From Ruminiclostridium herbifermentans (GTDB lineage Bacteria; Bacillota; Clostridia; Acetivibrionales; DSM-1351): a stretch of 64,000 nucleotides of DNA. The notes beneath the pieces were generated by a model. That model made no database searches, was not told the DNA's origin, and worked only from the letters and a program-made list of their open reading frames with translations. The stretch is taken from positions 620,001 through 684,000 of the forward strand of contig NZ_CP061336.1 of NCBI RefSeq assembly GCF_005473905.2. The letters run 5' to 3'. A program made the position numbers and the translations under genes. Of the stretch, positions 63,742 through 64,000 are shown piece by piece. The number at the start of each line of letters is the position of its first letter. The stretch's first letter is position 1.

Positions 63742-64000
63742 ATGATTAAAATTACAGAAAAACAGAACTGCACTGGCTGTCATGCCTGTTCAAATATCTG
63801 TCCTAAGCAATGCATTATTATGGAGGCTGATAAAGAAGGTTTTTTATATCCTAAAGTAGACTTAGATAGATGTGTTGATTGCGGACTTTGTGAAAAGATA
63901 TGTCCAGTGCTTGCTAATATAAAAGTAGATAATGAACCACGAGCTTATGCCTGTAACAATAAAAATGAACAGATTCGATTAGAGAGCTCATCAGGCGGTA
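63742..64000 (+). CDS. Ferredoxin-type protein, F420-hydrogenase beta-like (partial)
   Basis: The window ends in this gene after 86 codons. The N-terminus has two 4Fe-4S motifs, CTGCHACSNICP and CVDCGLCEKICP, followed by RAYACNNKNEQIRLESSSGG, which is the entry to the coenzyme F420 hydrogenase/dehydrogenase beta subunit family. In Gram-positive genomes these proteins are often in polysaccharide loci with pyruvyl transferases, which would fit the upstream glycosyltransferase. GAGGAG precedes the ATG. Confidence 0.85.
   Translation, partial: MIKITEKQNCTGCHACSNICPKQCIIMEADKEGFLYPKVDLDRCVDCGLCEKICPVLANIKVDNEPRAYACNNKNEQIRLESSSGG

Overview
The window is AT-rich DNA from an anaerobic, spore-forming, cellulosome-producing Clostridium. 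The basis is spoIIE and a SpoVB-type flippase gene, two secreted enzymes with type I dockerins (a SGNH esterase and a GH27 alpha-galactosidase), clostridial GGAGG ribosome binding sites and a CtsR-type heat-shock operator. The species is not named; a mesophilic cellulolytic Clostridium fits best.

Layout. 0-9 kb: a cyclophilin lipoprotein, an unassigned structured RNA, initiator tRNA-fMet with an integrase scar, a HigBA-like module whose toxin has an internal stop, a dockerin-bearing SGNH esterase, a secreted transglutaminase-like protein and a GNAT acetyltransferase. 9-13 kb: a phasin-like/UbiB-kinase pair and a LacI regulator. 13.1-18.3 kb: a compact orphan biosynthetic cluster (two carrier proteins, a BtrH-like acyl-transfer candidate, an acyl ligase and a nucleotidyltransferase-fold protein) ending in a terminator. 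18.6-21 kb: a YaiI-family gene, then nine tandem ~91-bp units, each a complete 15-16-codon mini-gene whose Shine-Dalgarno (SD) can pair with its own last codons, running directly into a LUD-domain gene that uses the same leader. 21-38 kb: HtrA protease, an AraC-controlled barrel protein, a Met-Glu-Val tRNA cluster, a YitT protein, spoIIE, a possible small RNA that shares short segments with the mini-gene array, and the GH27 galactosidase followed by a decayed copy of its own dockerin.

38.7-49.6 kb is an integrated element between a complete tRNA-Arg(CCG) gene and a perfect 69-bp copy of its 3' part. It carries a tyrosine integrase, a helicase-like ATPase with a large hairpin cluster beside it, small membrane proteins, an AIPR abortive-infection protein, a serine recombinase with candidate res sites and a broken LRR surface protein. 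Inside it, a 99-codon minus-strand gene is preceded by a cloverleaf-folding leader whose closing helix shares its 3' strand with an anti-SD hairpin, which is the layout of a translational riboswitch.

49.7-64 kb is mostly ordinary chromosome: an AraC/GyrI-like regulator, a double carboxymuconolactone-decarboxylase domain protein, DusB, a cell-wall amidase, an NlpC/P60 hydrolase, a SpoVB-like flippase, Hsp18 under CtsR sites, a matrixin-type protease with a partner, NudC, a membrane glycosyltransferase, a pentapeptide-like protein and the start of a ferredoxin-type protein cut by the window edge.

The strongest candidates for something undescribed are the nine-fold mini-gene array before the LUD gene, the cloverleaf leader at 44.24-44.45 kb and the BtrH/carrier-protein cluster. 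All calls come from reading the sequence; no database search or folding program was run.
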